From assembly GCA_963718195.1 (NCBI GenBank), contig CAVQYQ010000006.1, forward strand, positions 1,036,553 to 1,100,552: a DNA stretch of 64,000 bases, given 5' to 3'. The notes below the pieces were generated by a model that did not search any database, was not told the DNA's origin, and saw only the letters and a list, made by a program, of their open reading frames with translations. This document shows, in pieces, positions 61,901 to 64,000 of this stretch. The DNA is from MADRE3 sp963718195 (lineage in GTDB: Bacteria; Desulfobacterota; Desulfobulbia; Desulfobulbales; Desulfocapsaceae). The stretch's first letter is position 1. Each line of letters opens with the position of its first letter. A program made the translations under genes and the position numbers.

Positions 61901-62482
61901 GGTGATGACATCAACATTCTGGTTATGGATACAGAGGTATACTCCAACACCGGTGGTCAGTCCTCAAAAGCCACCCCGACCGGCGCGATTGCCAAGTATG
62001 CTGCCTCGGGCAAGAAGATCACCAAAAAAGACCTCGCCCGCATGATTATCACCTACGGTCATGCCTATGTTGCCTCCATTTCCATGGGAGCCAACAAGCA
62101 GCAGGTTATGAAGGCGTTTACCGAGGCAGAAAAGTATCCCGGACCGTCTCTGGTGATCTGTTACGCACCATGTATTGCTCACGGTATCCGGAAAGGAATG
62201 GGTAAAACCCAGCTTGAGGCAAAACTTGCTGTGGACAGTGGCTTCTGGTCAACATTCCGTTACAATCCAGCGCTGATCGCAGAGGGTAAAAATCCCTTTA
62301 TCCTCGACAGCAAAGAGCCGGACGGAACGCTGCAGGAGTTCCTCTCTTCCGAAAACCGGTTTGCCTCTCTTGAGAAGAGCAACCCTGAAGAGTCAAAACG
62401 ACTCAGGGCGAAAATCGATGAGGAAGTCCAGGATCGCTATCAGTTGCTGAAAAAGATGGCTGATCACGGAATCGGTGTATAA
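58961..62482 (+). CDS. nifJ: Pyruvate:ferredoxin (flavodoxin) oxidoreductase
   Basis: 1173 residues, the normal length of single-chain PFOR. N-terminal TPP/pyruvate domain IYPITPSSPLGEIAD; Rossmann-like domain II; gamma domain near 420-620; two ferredoxin-type clusters CIQCNQCSFVCP (~687) and CQGCGNCEDICP (~744); C-terminal TPP-binding domain with CAGCGETPYVKVL, the proximal-cluster Cys, ATGCSSIWGGSAP, TEVYSNTGGQSSK, and a late CYAPCIAHG. Pyruvate + CoA goes to acetyl-CoA + CO2 + reduced ferredoxin; this regenerates the acetyl-CoA acceptor used by malyl-CoA lyase. GAGGTGAATTC precedes the ATG; a strong terminator follows. Confidence 0.96.
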   Translation: MKSTMQTIDGNTAATHVAYGMSEVATIYPITPSSPLGEIADSWAVAGRKNIHGELLNIKQMQSEAGAAGAVHGSLVGGAVTSTFTASQGLLLKIPNMYKIAGELLPCVFHVTARSLSAHALSIFGDQADVMATRQTGFALLASNSVQETMDLALVAHLSTIEARVPFLHFYDGFRTSHEIQKIEVISYDDMASLYNWDAYHEFKKLAINPEKPNTRGTAQNPDIYFQNREAGNKYYLATPAIVANNMKKVGELTGRQYNLFDYYGDPQAEKVIVAMGSGCEAIEESVEALMAQGEKVGLVKVRLYRPFATDAFLAAIPESVKSLTVLDRTKEPGSVGEPLFTDVCAAYIDKGIAPPRILGGRYGLSSKEFNPPMVKAVYDNMSAAEPKNHFTVGINDDVTNTSLEVKPGFSAEPKGNVRAKFWGLGSDGTVGANQSAIKIIGDNTEKYAQGYFAYDSKKSGGITISHLRFGDVPIKSTYLINEADFVACHNPTYVNIYDVLENINEGGTFLLNSPWTAEQMDEMLPGDMRKTIYDKKLKFFNVDAIKIAASVGLGTRINMIMQTCFFKLANVLPFEKAIELLKADIKKTYGKKGDHIVEMNVNAVNNTLENLVEIEVPESWAQASGGIAPKDKTTEYVDKVMRPVQALKGDELPVSAFSVDGTFPTSTARYEKRGVAVTVPEWIASECIQCNQCSFVCPHSAIIPILATDEELTGAPETFETIPAVGKALKGYQFRMQVNALDCQGCGNCEDICPSKNKALVMKPTASQTGREVPNHEFSLTIPFKTGLMSRDSIKGSQFYQPLLEFSGACAGCGETPYVKVLTQLFGERMTIANATGCSSIWGGSAPSSPYSANADGHGPGWASSLFEDAAEYGYGMMLAYNTRRNALATKVQKALDSDISAELKEAFTAWLGGMNDADQSKEAGDKIKALLKDSGDSELLKDIGRCTELFTKKSHWIVGGDGWAYDIGYSGLDHVMASGDDINILVMDTEVYSNTGGQSSKATPTGAIAKYAASGKKITKKDLARMIITYGHAYVASISMGANKQQVMKAFTEAEKYPGPSLVICYAPCIAHGIRKGMGKTQLEAKLAVDSGFWSTFRYNPALIAEGKNPFILDSKEPDGTLQEFLSSENRFASLEKSNPEESKRLRAKIDEEVQDRYQLLKKMADHGIGV

Positions 62483-62528
62483 CCCTTAACTGGTACGCTG
62501 GAAATTTCCAGTAAACCATTATTCTCTT

Positions 62529-62563
62529 GATACCAACCCGGTGTGAAATGCCGGGTTGGTATC
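62529..62563 (+). terminator. Hairpin after PFOR
   Basis: GATACCAACCCGG and CCGGGTTGGTATC, perfect 13-base stem with a 9-base loop, 46 bases after the PFOR stop, followed by a short T-rich stretch (GTTCGTTATT). Likely intrinsic terminator separating PFOR from the regulator gene. Confidence 0.85.
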
Positions 62564-62665
62564 GTTCGTTATTACAAACCGGCAGGGAGCCAACCAGATT
62601 TGGTTTGTTTAAATCTGATCATATTCTCTACCTGGTTAAAATCTAACGGAATTTAACACTTCATT

Positions 62666-63391
62666 ATGGAAGATCACGTTTTTCGAGCGATCGAACAAAA
62701 AAAAGTATCATCCCAGATTGTCGATCAGGTAAAGACACTGATTGCCAGTGGAAAGCTCAAGCCCGGGGATACGCTGCCGCCTGAGCGCGAGCTGATGAAA
62801 GTTTTCAACGTCAGTCGTCCCACCCTCCGGGAAGCACTGAATATGCTATCCATAATGGGTTTCATCCAGGTCTCACAACGACAGCGAACCAAAGTAAAAT
62901 CTCTGGTGCCAAGCAATATTACAGAGCCACTGCGTCATCTTTTGAAAGAAGATATAAAAACATCGCTCGAGTTGATCGATGCCCGGGCAATTATCGAGAC
63001 CGCAAATGCGGCACTTGCGGCAGAGCGGGCAGACCAAGAGGATATTGCCCGGCTGGAAGCATGCATTGAAAAAATGCGCAGCAGCCTCAAAGACAATGAC
63101 ACGTTAAACAACGAGGACGCCAATTTTCATCTCTCGATTGCAGAAGCGACCCACAACAAGATACAGACGCACCTGATGTTTTCCATCTATGACCTCCTCA
63201 AAGAGACGGTAGCTCTCTGCTATTACGACGACGAGGCAGAAATCATCTTCAAGCAACACTGTAAAATCGTTGAAGCGATTAAAAAGAAAGATCCCCAGGG
63301 CGCCAAGGAGCGTATGGAAGAGCACCTGTCCTATATAAAATTACTGGTAAACAAGCTGCTTGAAAGTGATAAAGTAGAAGTGAAGGACTAG
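62666..63391 (+). CDS. FadR/LldR-type GntR-FCD regulator
   Basis: 241 residues. N-terminal winged helix (~10-75): LKPGDTLPPERELMKVFN and the recognition helix SRPTLREALNML, the form found in PdhR, LldR, GlcC and FadR, which bind TGGT-NNN-ACCA. The C-terminal FCD domain (~95-235) has DARAIIETANAALAAE, the His-containing ANFHLSIAEATHN and FKQHCKIVEAIKKKD, consistent with a metal and a small-acid ligand. Its likely targets are the CTGGT-NNN-ACCAG boxes in this window, so it may sense glycolate, glyoxylate, lactate or pyruvate. The start at 62666 has only a weak ribosome site, and no such box precedes its own gene. Confidence 0.9.
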   Translation: MEDHVFRAIEQKKVSSQIVDQVKTLIASGKLKPGDTLPPERELMKVFNVSRPTLREALNMLSIMGFIQVSQRQRTKVKSLVPSNITEPLRHLLKEDIKTSLELIDARAIIETANAALAAERADQEDIARLEACIEKMRSSLKDNDTLNNEDANFHLSIAEATHNKIQTHLMFSIYDLLKETVALCYYDDEAEIIFKQHCKIVEAIKKKDPQGAKERMEEHLSYIKLLVNKLLESDKVEVKD

Positions 63392-63460
63392 TATTCCGGC
63401 ATCATCCGTTTCTAGAGTCTGCTACATTTATTCATAAATCACATATCCATTGAGCCTACT

Positions 63461-63901
63461 ATGAGCATGACAGTCTACCTCTCCGGGGAAATCCACACGA
63501 ATTGGCGGGAAGAAATAATAACAGGAGCCAAAAAACTCGGCCTTGATATCACCTTTACCTCGGCAGTCACCGATCATGAAGCAAGTGATGCGGCAGGAGA
63601 TCATCTCGGTATCGAAAACAATACGTTCTGGCGGGATCATAAATCAGCCAAGGTCAACGCGATCCGCACAAAAAACCTGATAGAATTGAGCGATCTGGTT
63701 GTTATTCGCTTTGGCGATAAGTACAAACAATGGAATGCGGCGTTTGACGCCGGCTACTGCGCGGCCCTTGGCAAACCATATATCACCCTTCACGCAGAAG
63801 ACATCATACACCCGCTGAAAGAGGTTGACGCCATCGCCATGGCCTGGGCTACTACGACCGAACAGGTTGTTGATATATTGAAATATATCAACAAAGAGTA
63901 A
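63461..63901 (+). CDS. YtoQ family protein
   Basis: 146 residues, full length for YtoQ. Signature segments: VYLSGEIHTNWREEI, DITFTSAVTDHEASDAAGDHLG, FWRDHKSAKVNAIRTKN, DLVVIRFGDKYKQWNAAFDAGYCAALGKPYITLH. The fold is nucleoside 2-deoxyribosyltransferase-like (Rossmann-type), but no activity is established. It may be a separate unit from the regulator 70 bases upstream. Bases 63902-64000 contain no recognisable gene. Confidence 0.88.
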   Translation: MSMTVYLSGEIHTNWREEIITGAKKLGLDITFTSAVTDHEASDAAGDHLGIENNTFWRDHKSAKVNAIRTKNLIELSDLVVIRFGDKYKQWNAAFDAGYCAALGKPYITLHAEDIIHPLKEVDAIAMAWATTTEQVVDILKYINKE

Positions 63902-64000
63902 AACAAGGAGCAGCCATAGTCCTGCAACCATGAACATGGTCGGCTTTTAATATCCCCAGATTTTGCAACATGAATCCCATATTTGTTGACTGTTCAAGCT

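Overview
The window looks like a chromosomal stretch from a strictly anaerobic Desulfobacterota bacterium, most likely a Desulfobulbales-type sulfate reducer or sulfur disproportionator. This is inferred from gene style only: pyruvate:ferredoxin oxidoreductase, several FAD/Fe-S 2-hydroxyacid dehydrogenases, TRAP transporters, a multiheme cytochrome and a DsrE-like periplasmic protein. No rRNA, tRNA, CRISPR array or phage gene was seen.

Layout. 1-9.2 kb: the 5' part of a cyclopropane-fatty-acid synthase cut by the window edge, a secreted DsrE-like pair, a DUF72 protein, an alpha/beta hydrolase coupled to a PAS hybrid histidine kinase, a Rap1a/Tai-like secreted protein and acetoacetyl-CoA synthetase. 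9.6-14.5 kb: a cytochrome b / Rieske / multiheme-cytochrome-TPR operon. 14.5-21.1 kb: malic enzyme, ferritin-like protein, universal stress protein, thiamine-binding protein and a Mg/cobalto-chelatase I-D gene split by a shifted frame at an A9 tract. 21.1-43.4 kb: an accessory catabolic region (MFS carrier, cysteine-rich Fe-S pair, two regulators, aldo/keto reductase, two FAD/Fe-S fusion dehydrogenases, IlvD, DctPQM TRAP, zinc-type dehydrogenase, aconitase-family large subunit, serine-glyoxylate-type aminotransferase). Two copies of a ~145 bp palindromic MITE-like repeat flank its first 8 kb. 43.4-64 kb: a TauE/SafE permease, a formyltransferase-like protein, a second TRAP transporter, and a long operon from malate-CoA ligase to GlcDE/GlcF, followed by PFOR, a FadR/LldR-type regulator and a YtoQ protein.

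How it fits together. The right half plus the malic enzyme at 14.5-16.8 kb encode every step of the malyl-CoA route for complete glycolate oxidation: TRAP uptake of a small hydroxy/oxo acid; GlcDE+GlcF (glycolate to glyoxylate); malyl-CoA lyase (glyoxylate + acetyl-CoA to malyl-CoA); malate-CoA ligase run backwards (malyl-CoA to malate, making ATP); malic enzyme (malate to pyruvate + CO2); PFOR (pyruvate to acetyl-CoA + CO2). This logic is known from glycolate-fermenting Syntrophobotulus. The promoters of the malic enzyme, the ligase operon and the TRAP operon each carry a CTGGT-NNN-ACCAG operator of the kind bound by FadR/PdhR/LldR regulators, and such a regulator is encoded at 62.7 kb. Unusual parts are a small seven-cysteine ferredoxin-like protein between the two ligase subunits, a GlcD-GlcE fusion, and a thiamine-binding protein in the same operon.

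The accessory cluster at 24-43 kb appears to take up and break down a second, unidentified hydroxy-carboxylate under a PrpR-type sigma-54 activator; a matching -24/-12 promoter and upstream palindromes lie ahead of its TRAP genes.
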